Of a DNA stretch of 64,000 nt, positions 11,558 through 22,123 are shown one piece after another. Source of the stretch: Lathyrus oleraceus (Eukaryota; Streptophyta; Magnoliopsida; Fabales; Fabaceae); contig NC_066579.1 of NCBI RefSeq assembly GCF_024323335.1, positions 251,775,575 through 251,839,574 of the forward strand. The letters are read 5' to 3'. Both the position numbers and the translations under genes were made by a program. Below the pieces are notes generated by a model. It was not told the DNA's origin, searched no databases, and saw only the letters and a list, made by a program, of their open reading frames with translations. The number at the start of each line of letters is the position of its first letter. Positions within the stretch are counted from its first letter, which is position 1.

Positions 11558-12592
11558 CTATCTAAAGTTGTACTTCTTTGTATGCCTTTTTGGTCTTTCC
11601 ATGTCTGAAAATTTTGCAAATAAACCCTTTAAGTTCCTTGAAAATTTTCTGATTTTTTCTGATGACATGAATGCGAATGAATGCATGAATGCAACAATCA
11701 CACTCAAGGATCAAACAAAGCACACCAGACAAAGGTCATGGGAAAGCTCATAGCATCCTTAATATCAATCATCCATTTTGGTGGATTATGGTTTTCACCT
11801 TATCAACACCCAAGTTCCATTGATATTAACAATACCTGAACCGGCTCAATCATCCTTAATATCAAATATCCATTTTGGTGGATTATGGTTTTCACCTTAT
11901 CAACACCCAAGTTCCATTGATATTAAGGGTGTCTGAACGACTCAACCACGAATCACAGGTTTGCTGAGAGTCACGAGCATGGAGTCTCGGTTAAGAACCA
12001 CCCAAAGGGAGTGTACTAGGGTTTAAACCTGTCGAACATGTTCTACCAGAGGTTCCCATAGTCATCATCCCATCTTTCGAATATTATCGGAGGAACGAAT
12101 ACTCGTATTCCAAAAATATTCTCAAGAGAGACTCTTATGAGTGTAGTATCGTGTAACAATCGCATCAGATCTGACATCCAAACGACCTCCGCACTACGTC
12201 CTAAAAATAGGCCAAGATGGGCTTGGTAAACTAAGGTCCTTGGCTTCTAAGGCACATGATTGAAAGAATAATGCCTAACCACAAATAACTTGTGTGACAT
12301 TATTAATCCAACATGACCTCCACCAAGTGAATGGACTCGCAAGTCAACTTGTTAAGGAATACTCCACACAAGTCGACAAGACTATGCCATTCTCCTATCC
12401 TAAGGTGCACTCGAGTTCGGGTATAGAACTCATCTCACAGAGACCACCAAGCAAACAAGCAATTGTATATCAAGCAATTCAAACATTACAATCAATACAG
12501 TCATCCCAAATTGTACAAAAATATGTCAAGTAACAGATAAACAAATATCATACAACAAGGGTGAAAAGTAGGCAAAACCACCAAGGAATTCA
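11558..12592 (-). other. Element A 5' leader between PBS and ORF1
   Basis: This is untranslated leader of about 1 kb with no credible ORF. It contains two hairpin-forming direct repeats (annotated separately). The homologous leader of element D (about 44409-45431) is kept almost intact although D lost its genes, which suggests a cis-acting role such as RNA packaging or dimerisation. That role is inferred from conservation only. Confidence 0.75.
11754..11928. repeat. Paired hairpin repeats in the element A leader
   Basis: Two copies of a unit of about 75 bp each begin with CCTTAATATCAA and end with its reverse complement. Copy 1 has arms at 11759-11769 and 11819-11829. Copy 2 has arms at 11854-11865 and 11917-11928, a perfect 12 bp stem. 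Inside each loop is ATCCATTTTGGTGGAT, a second small stem. Element D keeps both copies (44591-44661 and 44686-44760, a 13 bp stem in the second). Confidence 0.85.
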
Positions 12593-12610
12593 TCCCCAGC
12601 AGAGTCGCCA
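12593..12610 (-). promoter_or_regulatory. Element A primer-binding site
   Basis: The minus strand reads TGGCGACTCTGCTGGGGA, six bases inside the 5' LTR end (spacer 12611-12616). An identical 18-mer is found in B, D and E. It is complementary to the 3' end of a tRNA ending in CCCCAGCAGAGTCGCCA; Ogre elements are known to use such a site, usually assigned to tRNA-Arg. Confidence 0.93.
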
Positions 12611-12681
12611 CTTTTCTGTAGCGGTGTATTCGTCACTTTATGATTTATTGACTAAATCAAAAGCAAAGCATACAAAGAATC

Positions 12682-12690
12682 GAGTCGCCA
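12682..12690 (-). promoter_or_regulatory. Truncated PBS-like sequence in U5 of element A
   Basis: The minus strand reads TGGCGACTC about 65 bp before the LTR end, preceded by GGATAAATAAAAGTGCGG, which includes AATAAA. The same block is present in the LTRs of B, C, D and E. Confidence 0.75.
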
Positions 12691-13639
12691 CCGCACTTTT
12701 ATTTATCCAAAGGAATGGCTAAAAAGCGAACAAAAGCCTAAGAAGTTTTACACATAGAAAACTAATGAAAAAAGATCAGAGATCTGGGTAAGGGGTTAAT
12801 TACGCAATAGGAAGGTGTTAGGCACCCAAAACGTCCTAGGTACTCCTAGGGAGCCCTTTTCACACTTGTTGTACGAAATGTTATTTGTTTATGAAATATT
12901 TATTGTGCAAACATGATTGAAGGGATGGGAAAAAGAATATACAATTTTATTATTTTTGTGTTTGAACGGATGAACCCGTTGCCTACGTACCTTTCCATGG
13001 AAGGTAAGGATCAAAACGCCGTAGTTCGGCTAAAAGATTTCCAAAATATGAGTGGGTTGATTTTAAACAAAAGCCCTAAGGTCTTTCATTATCCACGGGA
13101 GAAAACTCAACCTTATACAAACAACAAGTCCACCATGTGAGAAAAGCTTCAACTTGCTAGTGAGGGGTTAACCCTATAATAAGCAAGGAAGTCTTACAAT
13201 TCAATCACTAAGGACAGTAGGTGAGATTAACATCAACCAACTAGGATAAATCAAACTTATGGCTAATGTATGAAAACTTATCAAGAATGGACACAACCAC
13301 AAAACAATTGAATGAGTTGGATTACCCAATTAGAATTTATTCACAAAAGAGTGTCAAAGTATGATTAGAATTCAATTCAAAGAAGTATTATGAAATGGAG
13401 TTTGAAAAATCAAAGGCCTAAAGCCTAGGTTTCTAATTTGAAAAGAAATGAAAATGTTTGCACAATAGTTTTCAAGTTTGGGTTAACATGCAAAGATGGA
13501 GGTTTAAAGAAACAAAAGGTGGGAGGGTGAGGAAGTGTAAAACTTCTTAGATGTTCACCTCTTGAAATCATATGTAGATGATTCAAGTGGTTCCTTTGGA
13601 ATAAGGCAACAATGCAAATAAGTGAATGAGCAAAGCAAA

Positions 13640-13990
13640 GGGATATCGGATGCCAATCAATGGACTTACAACAATCTCACAAACAAACATGGATACCGGA
13701 TACCAATCAATGGATTTACACCAATCTCCTAAAACAAAACAATGATACCAGATGCCAATCAATGGACTTACACTAATCTCACAAACAAACATGGATACCG
13801 GATACCAATCAATGGATTTACACCAATCTCCTAAAACAAAACAATGATACCAGATGCCAATCAATGGACTTACACTAATCTCACAAACAAACAAAATAAC
13901 AAGGATACTAGAGGCCAATCAATGGACTTATACTAGTCTCCCACCATATCATAGGAACAACTGCCAAGTAACGGACTTATGCTTGTCTCC
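13640..13990 (-). repeat. LTR subrepeats of about 50 bp with a recent 102 bp dimer duplication
   Basis: About seven units of roughly 50 bp, each containing a variant of GCCAATCAATGGACTTACAC. A 102 bp dimer at 13691-13792 is repeated with essentially no change at 13793-13894. Related subrepeats occupy the same place in the D LTRs (26255-26500, 46497-46745) and, in the opposite orientation, in the E LTR (63090-63365). Confidence 0.9.
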
Positions 13991-16555
13991 TCCATGGACA
14001 AAGCAAAATGCCATAAAGCAAAGTTTATGAAATGATATACAAGTGATGATGATAAATGCACAAAGGCACACTCAAGCAAATATGCACAGATGAATCAAGT
14101 AAGCAAACAAACAAGTCAGTTAGCACACACTATATACAATCAATTAGGCTCAAGCAAGGTTAGACTTACAGTCAACTGGAATGGGGTAATTTGTGCTCTT
14201 AACCCTAACATTGAGAGTTAGGGTGAAGAAGATGAAAAGGAGATGAGGGGTGTGCCTCATAGTTCTTATCCCTGGCCTGGGAGAGCTTTAAACAATAGAA
14301 TGTGTGGGAGTTCAGAAAGTTGGAACTCTTCTCCACAAGTGATTTGACTCTATAAGATCTTGGGTTAATATCCACAATGCATCAACATGTTATGTGAGCA
14401 AAGTTGATGACACACTGAATAGTAGGAAATGGACTACACATCTCTTTTATCTACCAATTGCCTCATAAGAGGAGTTTTCCTGCTTGGCACAAAGAGTAAA
14501 CAATCACAAGCATTGCCTCTTAAGGAGGACTTCAGACAGGTGCCTGCCCACATAACAGGACAGGTCTTCCAGACTACATGAAGAAGAAAGGCTATACCTA
14601 AGTGCTTAAGCAACCAAGTAAAGCAAGTTCAAAGTGAACTGAAAGCAACTTATGTACCTGTGGAAACATCAAACAAATCAGTACACAATTCAGACAATCA
14701 AACAACAGTCAATAAGCAACCAACAATCCCAATGTACACAATGTGTAAACCAAAGGTCAAACTCAAATGAGTCAACATAAACCTACAAAACACACAAAGA
14801 TCAGTAATCAAAGGTAAACAACAATGCTTAAATGATGAAGCATCACCAACCATGGAACTTGGATGTTCAACCTGAAATCAAAGCTCAAACATGAGAGGCA
14901 AACCACTAGGTCAAAGCCTAGGGTCAAAGATGGAGAAAAAATTCAAAACAAAAGCTGAAAATTAACATGAATCAACTACAAACACATCTTGAAACAATCC
15001 AAAAGGTCTCACATCAATATCATATACCAAAAGCATTTCATGATTAATTGAAGTTCAAGACTATTTTAAAGCTCAAATATGACCAACCAGAATGAAAAAA
15101 TATCAATTAAATCAGAAATCAATCAAATAATTCCAAGAAAATTCATGAGCATTCGTAACATCCATAATATGCATCACACAAAAAATCAGAACAATTGGAA
15201 TTCATTTGGCAAGGCAAACACATCACATAAGATGAACAAGCAAAGGTGTGACACAAATTGTCATACCTACCTTAACATGATCATAAAACAGCAATGACAC
15301 ATGATAAAAATACCAAATCAACACCATAATTTCAAGCAAAGTGTCTAGTTTCAACATGTAAAAGTTCAGATTCATTGGATAAAAGCCCAGCATTTCACAA
15401 ATGATATGGCAAGGCTAGGTACAAAATGCATACATGTTTACAAACCCTAGCACAAAATATTTTCCAGCCAAGCATAATTTATGGAAAAACGGTTATAAAA
15501 TACTAGACAGAAAATGTGACACAATGCAAAAAACCACATATTTTTTGGAGCAATTTTCAATTATATATGAATTTTTAAAGATGGAGAAAAAATATAAAAA
15601 ATGATGAAGCATAGCATATGAATGAATGGAGGGAAAGAAAAAATGTAATGAAGCATTTGAATAATTGGCCTGGCGCGAAATCGAACAAGGTTCCAATTCA
15701 AATATTGGCGCGCCTTGGAGATGAAACTCAACGTTTCATTTAAACGCTGGCAGGTCAATGCATGGTCAACACGGGGACAGCCAATGGGAGACGCGCATGG
15801 TAATTGCATGAGCCAATCAGAATCAAGCCCTGGGAAAACACATGCAAGTGCAGGAAAAGTGTTTCTAAAGATCAAAAGCGTTGCCAAATGATGAACATCA
15901 TCATCTTCATCGTGTAGCCATGAACAGTTCCAATCATCATGAACAAAAATCTCAGAAATCAAAATTAAACATATCATCATGTAGATCTTGCATCATACAT
16001 CAACAATCAACAAACATTTCATCAAGAAATCAACAAACACGCATGGATCGGAGAGAATAAGTTTCATCATCAAAACTTTACACAATCGTATCTCACTCAA
16101 TTATGCATGGAATTCAATGATTTAAAGCTCAGATTAACCAGCATTAAGAGATCAACAACAACAGCATAAGAATTTTGAGAAAGGAGAGAATCAATTCATG
16201 ACCTCTTGAAGAGCAGCTTTGGAATTTGCTTGATTCAGGCTCTGGCAATGCTCAAAAAGTCTTCTAGAATTCTTGTACAGGTGATTGGATGAAAGCTTGA
16301 GGTTCAATTACACTTGATTCCACCAGAATTCGATTTCACCATTAATGCTTCCAAGCTTCAAGATGCTTCAATCATGCACGATTTGCTATGGTTCTGAGTT
16401 CAATTCTTCTCAATGATGCTTCAACAAGATGAATCAAGCAAAGGAAATGGATCTTGATTAAAGAATTTGAGAGAAAATTTTGAGAGAAAAAGTGTGAAAA
16501 ATTTCTAGATCTGAAAATTGTGATTGTTGTTTGTGAAAAACAGTTAGGGTTTCTG

Positions 16556-16562
16556 TTATATA
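16556..16562 (-). promoter_or_regulatory. Putative TATA box of element A LTR
   Basis: The minus strand reads TATATAA about 1.13 kb from the LTR start. The D LTRs have CATATAAG at the matching position, and E has TATAAAG about 1.01 kb in. An AGATCT-containing segment lies shortly downstream in each. Promoter use is inferred. Confidence 0.55.
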
Positions 16563-17694
16563 CCTCATACTAATCATGCTTCTAATCAAGTTTAGCCAAA
16601 TGGTAATTGGAATTAGCAAAAAGAGGTGTATGTACCAAAATGTGATTTTCACCTTATGAATGAAAAATGCATGTGAATAGTGCACGAATTTCCACTTAAT
16701 TTCACTTAAAAATCTGTTTTGGAGCTATTGACAATGATAGAATGTTCAAATAGTGCACCAATTTTAAACTTTAGTTTTTCCCTCCAAAAATCAAGTGAAA
16801 TGCAAATGATTATGTGATGACAATTGGTGTAATGCAATGTATGTTTTGGAAACTAGAGGTTAAAAGGAGAATTTAGCAAAAAGAACCACTTGAATTGGAG
16901 TTTTGATTGAGAAGTTCTGACCATTTGAAGTCTTCAAGTACACTTTGCCATGTTTTGATCATATCTCCTTAACCACACATGAAAAATTGATGATCTTGGA
17001 CTTTTTGGAAATGGGAGAGAAAGATCTACAACATTCATGTTCAACAAAATTTCATTTGAAGCTTTCTTGATGATGTAATTTGAAGTTGAAGTTAGGTTAA
17101 AACCTTTCCATTTTTGGCAAATTTGAATTATAGGTCACTTTCTATTTTTGGAAAGTTTTGACCTGACTTTATTTTCTTCAATGTTGATGTTTGAAATGTC
17201 AAATGATACTTGTTTGAACATGAATGAAGTATTTCTAATTACTTCCCACCTCCAAATCCACAGTTGACTTGGTAGTTGACTTTCTAGGTCTCTAGTTGAC
17301 CTGGCAATGTTCTGATGAAATTCAAGCCTCTACCACTTGGGATTTTGATTCAAAATGATCACATAGCTCATATGAACTCTTGATAATGATTGTGGTGTCC
17401 AAATTCTCAAGAATGGCCACCATCTGTTGCTCAATGACTGCCTTTGATTGTTTTGACTGTTGATTGCTTCATCTGCAAGACAAGGGTTAAATGACATATT
17501 TTTGTACTTTTGGTTAGTGATAAAAGGAAAAGCAATGATATACAAATTCAAAACATGCTTGGTGATCAAGAATCACTCTCAAACAGATAACCCACCCATG
17601 GGGAAGCAAGCAAGGTGCACAATGATCCTTGAGGCAATGTGATGATATGATATGATGCCATGAGGGATCTTAGGGACAAAATTGGGGTCTTACA

Positions 17695-18545
17695 TCCGCC
17701 ATCTCCCTTTCAGACATAGGGGGTTGGACGGACGCAACAATTTTTCTCCAACGCTGAGCATATTCTCTAAAGGTCTCCTTGGCAGTCTGAGACATTCCTT
17801 GCAACAAGGTCCGATTTGGAGCCATGTACAAGTTGTATTGATATTGCTTGACAAAAGCCTCTGCCAAGTCTTTCCAGCTCTTGATGGTAGTATGAGACAA
17901 ATGAGAATACCATTCACGAGAAGCTCCAGTTAGACTGTCTTCAAAATAGTACATCCACAGCTTTTCATCTTCCGTGTGAGCTCCCAACCTTCCCAAATAA
18001 GATTGGAGATGAGCGCGTGGGCAAGAAGCCCCGTTGTATTTCTCAAAAGTAGGGGGTTTGAACTTGTGAGGAATCCTTACTCCCTGAACCATACCAAGAT
18101 TTGTGACATCAAAACCTAAGGAATTTTGAGACTCCAAAGATTTGAGCTTCTCAGCAAGCTCATTCATACGGCGAGTGGTCTCGTGGGCTTCGTCGTGCAA
18201 AGAGAATTGATCATACTGATAATCTTCATTAACGTGGCGCCCGTTAATCCGAATTCCTTGGTTCACATTGTACCTTCCGCCAATACCATTTCCAACATTC
18301 CCCGTGTTGCCAACATTACCCGGGTTTCCATCAGCATTTGCGTTACCAGCGTTCATAGGGTTATCAGCATTCCCAGGGTTACCAGGGTTCCCCTCAACAT
18401 TTGGTATCTCTACCTCGGGATCGGGCCTTGGTTGCTCAACCAATTCCCTCATCTTTTCCTGGCCTTCTGCCATACCAGTCATCAATGTCATGAACTGATC
18501 CATCCTTTCACGCATATCAGCCAGCTCTTTCTGTACCTGGTCCAT
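17695..18545 (-). pseudogene. Element B gag, 3' part removed by insertion of element A
   Basis: This is the capsid protein of a Tat-type element. The ATG at 18545 opens MDQVQKELADMRERMDQFM, a coiled-coil-like N-terminus; homology may start further upstream. An unusual low-complexity stretch of Gly, Asn, Pro and Ala (PGNPGNADNPMNAGNANADG and similar) lies at about 18390-18280. It is followed by the retrotransposon gag domain (SCPRAHLQSYLGRLG, YYFEDSLTGASREWYSHL, FREYAQRWRKIVAS). The frame is open to REMAD at the junction, where element A begins. No stop was found in the surviving part. The rest of gag and all of pol are outside this window. Confidence 0.88.
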
Positions 18546-18663
18546 CGCTAGTCGTGGACGATTTTCCTTTGTCGGGTACCTGTGGACTCGCTTGGGACAA
18601 ATAATGCCTGAGACAGGGAACAAACATTAGACACTGTGGTGACACTTGCAAAACAAACAAGGG

Positions 18664-18933
18664 TTAGCATGCATTGTATGCGATGCACTGCTTATTCAAT
18701 TTTAAGGCACCCCCTTTTCTCAATTCCGGTTTGACCTTCCAGAACAGCGTGTACAAAAAGAGAGTATGTATCAGACTCCTCTGAGAAGCATCCAAGTCTC
18801 CAACCATAGGCAAGATGTTGCCATAAGTATCCCGGAATAAACCCACACGGTCAGGAGTAATCAAAACTTTTATCTGACTCAATGGGCCGATCTTGGTATG
18901 ATAGGTCACATTACTCTTCCTGGGAGCCTCCAT
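18664..18933 (-). pseudogene. Element B ORF1 remnant
   Basis: This is a short frame upstream of gag starting MEAPRKSN. The segment RVGLFRDTYGNILPMVGDLD resembles the N-terminal region of Ogre-type ORF1 proteins. After that the sequence passes into a different end (TLFLYTLFWKVKPEL), suggesting an internal deletion. At 90 codons it is about a fifth of the length of ORF1 in element A. Function unknown; possibly only a relic. Confidence 0.5.
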
Positions 18934-19791
18934 AATAAGCACAGATCAGCCAAACCAAACCGAGAAAGGGAATACCCGCAAATGAATAAGCATGAGATGT
19001 TGGATGCAAATATGCGGATGATGTTATGCAATGCATGTTACATGGGAATCAGGATTGCAGGATCCGCTTGAACATCTGTTAGGTTGCACTATCTGAAGAG
19101 AAAACCACTGAGGAACACAATACAAGATCAGAACTCTGCTCCAGAAAACCGGGTTGGTTGGAGGTTAAGGTTTCCTGAATTTAGCCCGCCCCTCACTGGT
19201 AGGTTCTAAGAACAGAAGTTTGTCAACTTTGGCCCTTCAGTCGAGAATAATACGTTTACCACTGAAGGTTTGGCATTATTACGGGATAAAAGACCTCCAT
19301 TGACTCCCCTCAACAGGGCATCCTAATAGCAAGTTCCCAGTCTCGGGGTCCTCGGATTGATCAGCGAGAATGCGCCCACCAGAGCTAACATAAACGCATC
19401 TCGGAGGAGAGGCCTCGACTGAGTTCTCGGGAAATGGTCACCAGAGTCGACGATTTCTAGAGGAACATCATGCCGTTACGGAACACCCGTAGGACAAAAT
19501 ATATCCAAAAGAAACCTCGTCTGGATGCGGGTCTTCATGAACGACTTAACGTAGCAACACGCCACGCAAGCCTCATGACTATCCACTCTAAAACCTGTGT
19601 GTACACTCAAGCCTGGGTAATGGGCTTATCTCTCATAGAACATCCCATCCCAACAAACAAACCAACATCCAACAGACACAACAATGATATGTACACAATG
19701 GCTGAAAAATAAATAACTGTACAAAAGAATAAACACCCAACAAACAAACAACCTACAAAAGTTAGGAGGGACTCGCTTAGGGAATCCAGCG
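18934..19791 (-). other. Element B leader, no gene seen
   Basis: Untranslated leader between PBS and the ORF1 remnant. No credible coding frame on either strand and no strong hairpin of the kind found in the A and D leaders. Confidence 0.55.
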
Positions 19792-19809
19792 TCCCCAGCA
19801 GAGTCGCCA
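19792..19809 (-). promoter_or_regulatory. Element B primer-binding site
   Basis: The minus strand reads TGGCGACTCTGCTGGGGA, two bases inside the LTR end, identical to the sites of A, D and E. Confidence 0.93.
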
Positions 19810-19869
19810 GCTGTCGCAACCTGAAAAAGGAGATGCGAAAAAACAACCGGCGAGAAAGAAAATGACAGA

Positions 19870-19879
19870 AGAGTCGCCA
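19870..19879 (-). promoter_or_regulatory. Truncated PBS-like sequence in U5 of element B
   Basis: The minus strand reads TGGCGACTCT and then TCTGTC, preceded by GAATAACGCACGG, about 60 bp before the LTR end. Confidence 0.72.
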
Positions 19880-21516
19880 CCGTGCGTTATTCATCCCAAA
19901 GGAGGGAAAGGAAACGCTCGAAGTAAACCTGGAAAAATGAAAGGAAAAGACAAGGTCTTGCAACCAAATCTTGGGTTCGGGAGTCGATTATGCGAAGGGA
20001 AGGTATTAGCACCCCTACGCATCCGTAGTACTCTACGGGATCCACTTTTGTTGTTCTTGTCTAAAGGGGGTGTGTATATCTAATGTACTATTTACTAAAA
20101 GAGGGGTTAAAAGAAAATGACTCGCACGGATGTCGCATCCACTGCATACGTATCTCATCTGAATATGAGAATCAGAGTCTTCGTAGCTCGGCTGACCTAT
20201 GTGTTAAAGAGGAGTGTGCTCGCTAAGACATCACGTCTTATGTCTACGTATCTCATCTGGAATGAGAATCAGAGCAAGCCGTAGTTCGGCTAACTACGGG
20301 TTAAGGGTTGTGTTTTGGGCGAACGACGTTACTACGCAATCTACCGGATGCTCGACCTTTGGAGACTTACTCACCTGTAGTAGAAGGAGTTAACGTGTTC
20401 TTAGGAGAAGAAAAATCAATGAGTTGTTTGGGTTTTTGGGATGCTCATGCAAAAGGCAGTCCTAGACGAAGGAACCACGCTACCTTAATTGTCATGCAAA
20501 CGGGAGACTATACGAAGCCTAACAATCCTATGGGGGGACGATCATATCACACAAAACATGTATCATAAAATAAACACACCAACAAGAGGCTCAAACATAC
20601 ATGGGTAGGGCTTTACTCAAGAGGGGTCAGATTAACCTCGACAAACAAGCCATGGAAGGGTAATCAAACGGGCTCTTCACCACTGACATTGAACGTCTGG
20701 GTGAGCAGATAAGAAGGGTAATGAGGATAAGACCTCATAGCTCTTAACCAGGGACCGGGTGAGCTCATGACAAGGCGTGGGGGTTTAGAAAGATGGTACC
20801 CTCTCCAATGACCGACCGGACAAAAGATCTTAGGCTTTTGTTCTGAAGCATCGACAGGTAGTGTGATCTTAAAGAACGATGCACTGAATAACGGGGGATT
20901 GACTACTAATCCCTTTTATCCGCCAATTGCCTCTGCATGGAGGTCTTTGGGCACAAAAGTAAACAAACAAAAGAAAACATTGCCTCCTATTGAGGTCTTC
21001 CAGCTAAGAAAACGGTAAAATGCGGGAAAAAATAAAGGGATCAGGAGATCTACCGCACGGATAAAGATCCGAAGCAATAACAATTAAGGAAATAAGAAAC
21101 CCAAAGATCTCTCAAGCTAGCACCATCAAAGAAAGCAGGTCAATACAGGTAATCGGAATAAACCTCCAAATGGTATCTCACAAATAAAATGGAACACCAA
21201 GCAAGCTATCCCTGCAAGAGTATGTGAGCCCTCACAAAAAACTCAACAAACAGGTTAGAGTGACAAGATGGGGTGCAATCAAGAGTTGCCCCAAATCAAA
21301 AATGTAACCACATGAATTATGCAATTAAAATTCACAAAAAGCTCACAAAAAGCAACCAAGGGTAGGTGGCTTAAACCTCTTGTCAAACAAATGCATTAAA
21401 AGGGTATCAAAAATTTCAGGTTGAAAGTATAAAGTAGTGGAAATAGGGCATACCTGATTGGGGAGGATCGATTGAAATCGAATGGCACCATTGGGTTTGC
21501 AAAGCACTCTTAGGGT

Positions 21517-21524
21517 TTATATGA
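21517..21524 (-). promoter_or_regulatory. Putative TATA box of element B LTR
   Basis: The minus strand reads CATATAAA about 600 bp into the LTR, in a context (CTCTCATATAAACCC) typical of plant core promoters. Inferred only. Confidence 0.45.
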
Positions 21525-21782
21525 GAGGGAATTGGTTCTTTACATATGAGTTCCCTTCAGTCTCTGGAGGTTGCTCTGAACTCTGTTAGCTATTCTCTCA
21601 CTATCTTTTTCCCATGGTTTTTTTGGGAGATGGAAGTCTAGAATTTATTACCTGATTTTTGTGACTTTGTGGGCTCAAAAGAGAGAGGTCCAAGTCCAAG
21701 ATTTTTTTGTTATATTTTATTTATTTATTTATTTTCGTTATTTTTGTTTTTTTTTTGTTTTTTTTTTCAAAACGCGTGGGGT

Positions 21783-21860
21783 TCGCCTAGCGAAGGAATT
21801 GCTCGCCTAGCGAGCATGACAGTTCAGTTCGCCTAGCGAACCATGCTGCTCGCCTAGCGA
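21783..21860. repeat. Four TCGCCTAGCGA hairpin motifs in element B LTR
   Basis: Copies begin at 21783, 21803, 21829 and 21850. Two have the longer palindrome GCTCGCCTAGCGAGC (six-base stem, CTA loop); the other two read TTCGCCTAGCGAA. They alternate, so each copy could also pair with its neighbour. They sit in an AT-rich setting and are locally GC-rich. Confidence 0.85.
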
Positions 21861-22123
21861 GCATGACAGCTCAGGAACAAATTTTTGCTCCTTCAAGATT
21901 AGCGTTTTGAATGATGAATAGACCCCATTTGAACATGTTGGAAGTAACTCAAGTCTTTCCCTTGTGTTGACTGATCACCTGGATAGGACCCACAAATTGT
22001 CTCGGATGATGTTCAAGCTTCTTGGGTCTGATCCTGACTGACATGATGAAATGCAATATGAAATGCTAAATGACCTAAAAATAAATGCATGAATGAGGAG
22101 GACAAATTTTGGGGTGTTACATA

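Larger units (their letters stand above)
1..17694 (-). mobile_element. Element A: Ogre-type Ty3/gypsy retrotransposon, 3' end off-window
   Basis: This is a nearly complete Ogre-like element read on the minus strand. Seen in order from 17694 downwards: 5' LTR, PBS, leader, ORF1, gag, retropepsin, intron, RT with two RNase H regions, integrase, and a repeat-rich 3'UTR that runs off the left edge. The domain order RT-RNase H-integrase marks Ty3/gypsy. ORF1 before gag, the intron, the second RNase H and the huge LTR mark the Ogre branch of Tat. It lies inside the gag of element B; the right flank TCCGC (17695-17699) should be its target-site duplication, but the partner copy is off-window. Its coding regions carry four in-frame stops and one frameshift, so this copy is not autonomous. 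Confidence 0.93.
12617..17694 (-). repeat. Element A 5' LTR (5.08 kb)
   Basis: The LTR runs on the minus strand from TGTAAGACCCCAATTTTGTC at 17694 to the terminal CA at 12617, with TG/CA ends, next to the PBS. It is homologous throughout to the LTRs of element D but clearly diverged from them. Features inside, in sense order: TATA box near 16560, AGATCT-containing segment, conserved blocks around GGTTAAGAGCTATGAGG and GAGGCAATTGG, tandem subrepeats at 13640-13990, and an AATAAA plus truncated PBS-like block near 12682. No gene is present; the ORF on the minus strand at 13583-13918 is a repeat artefact. Confidence 0.93.
17695..22121 (-). mobile_element. Element B: Tat-type Ty3/gypsy element, truncated by element A
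   Basis: Minus-strand element with 5' LTR (19812-22121), PBS (19792-19809), leader, an ORF1 remnant and gag. Element A interrupts its gag coding sequence at 17694/17695; the rest of B lies beyond A, off-window. The LTR is less than half the length of the A and D LTRs and mostly different in sequence, but it shares conserved blocks with them, so this is a separate family with the same primer. Bases 22122-22126 (TAGGG) would be one copy of its target-site duplication; the other is not visible. Confidence 0.88.
19812..22121 (-). repeat. Element B 5' LTR (2.31 kb)
   Basis: Runs from TGTAACACCCCAAAATTTGT at 22121 to the terminal CA at 19812, with TG/CA ends and the PBS beside it. It shares short blocks with the other LTRs: GGTGCTAATACCTTCCC (about 19991-20010), a GAGCTATGAGG block (about 20730-20745), and AATAA plus a PBS-like block at 19870-19879. 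It has a poly-T/AT stretch at 21700-21770 and a cluster of four TCGCCTAGCGA hairpins just after it. Confidence 0.92.

Noticed and set aside
13583..13918. Minus-strand ORF with internal protein repeats
   Set aside because: It is the translation of the LTR tandem subrepeats, 102 bp being a multiple of three; it lies wholly within an LTR.
13640..13990. CRISPR-like regular repeat array
   Set aside because: Units are contiguous and degenerate with no unique spacers, in a plant LTR; the array is shared by other LTRs.
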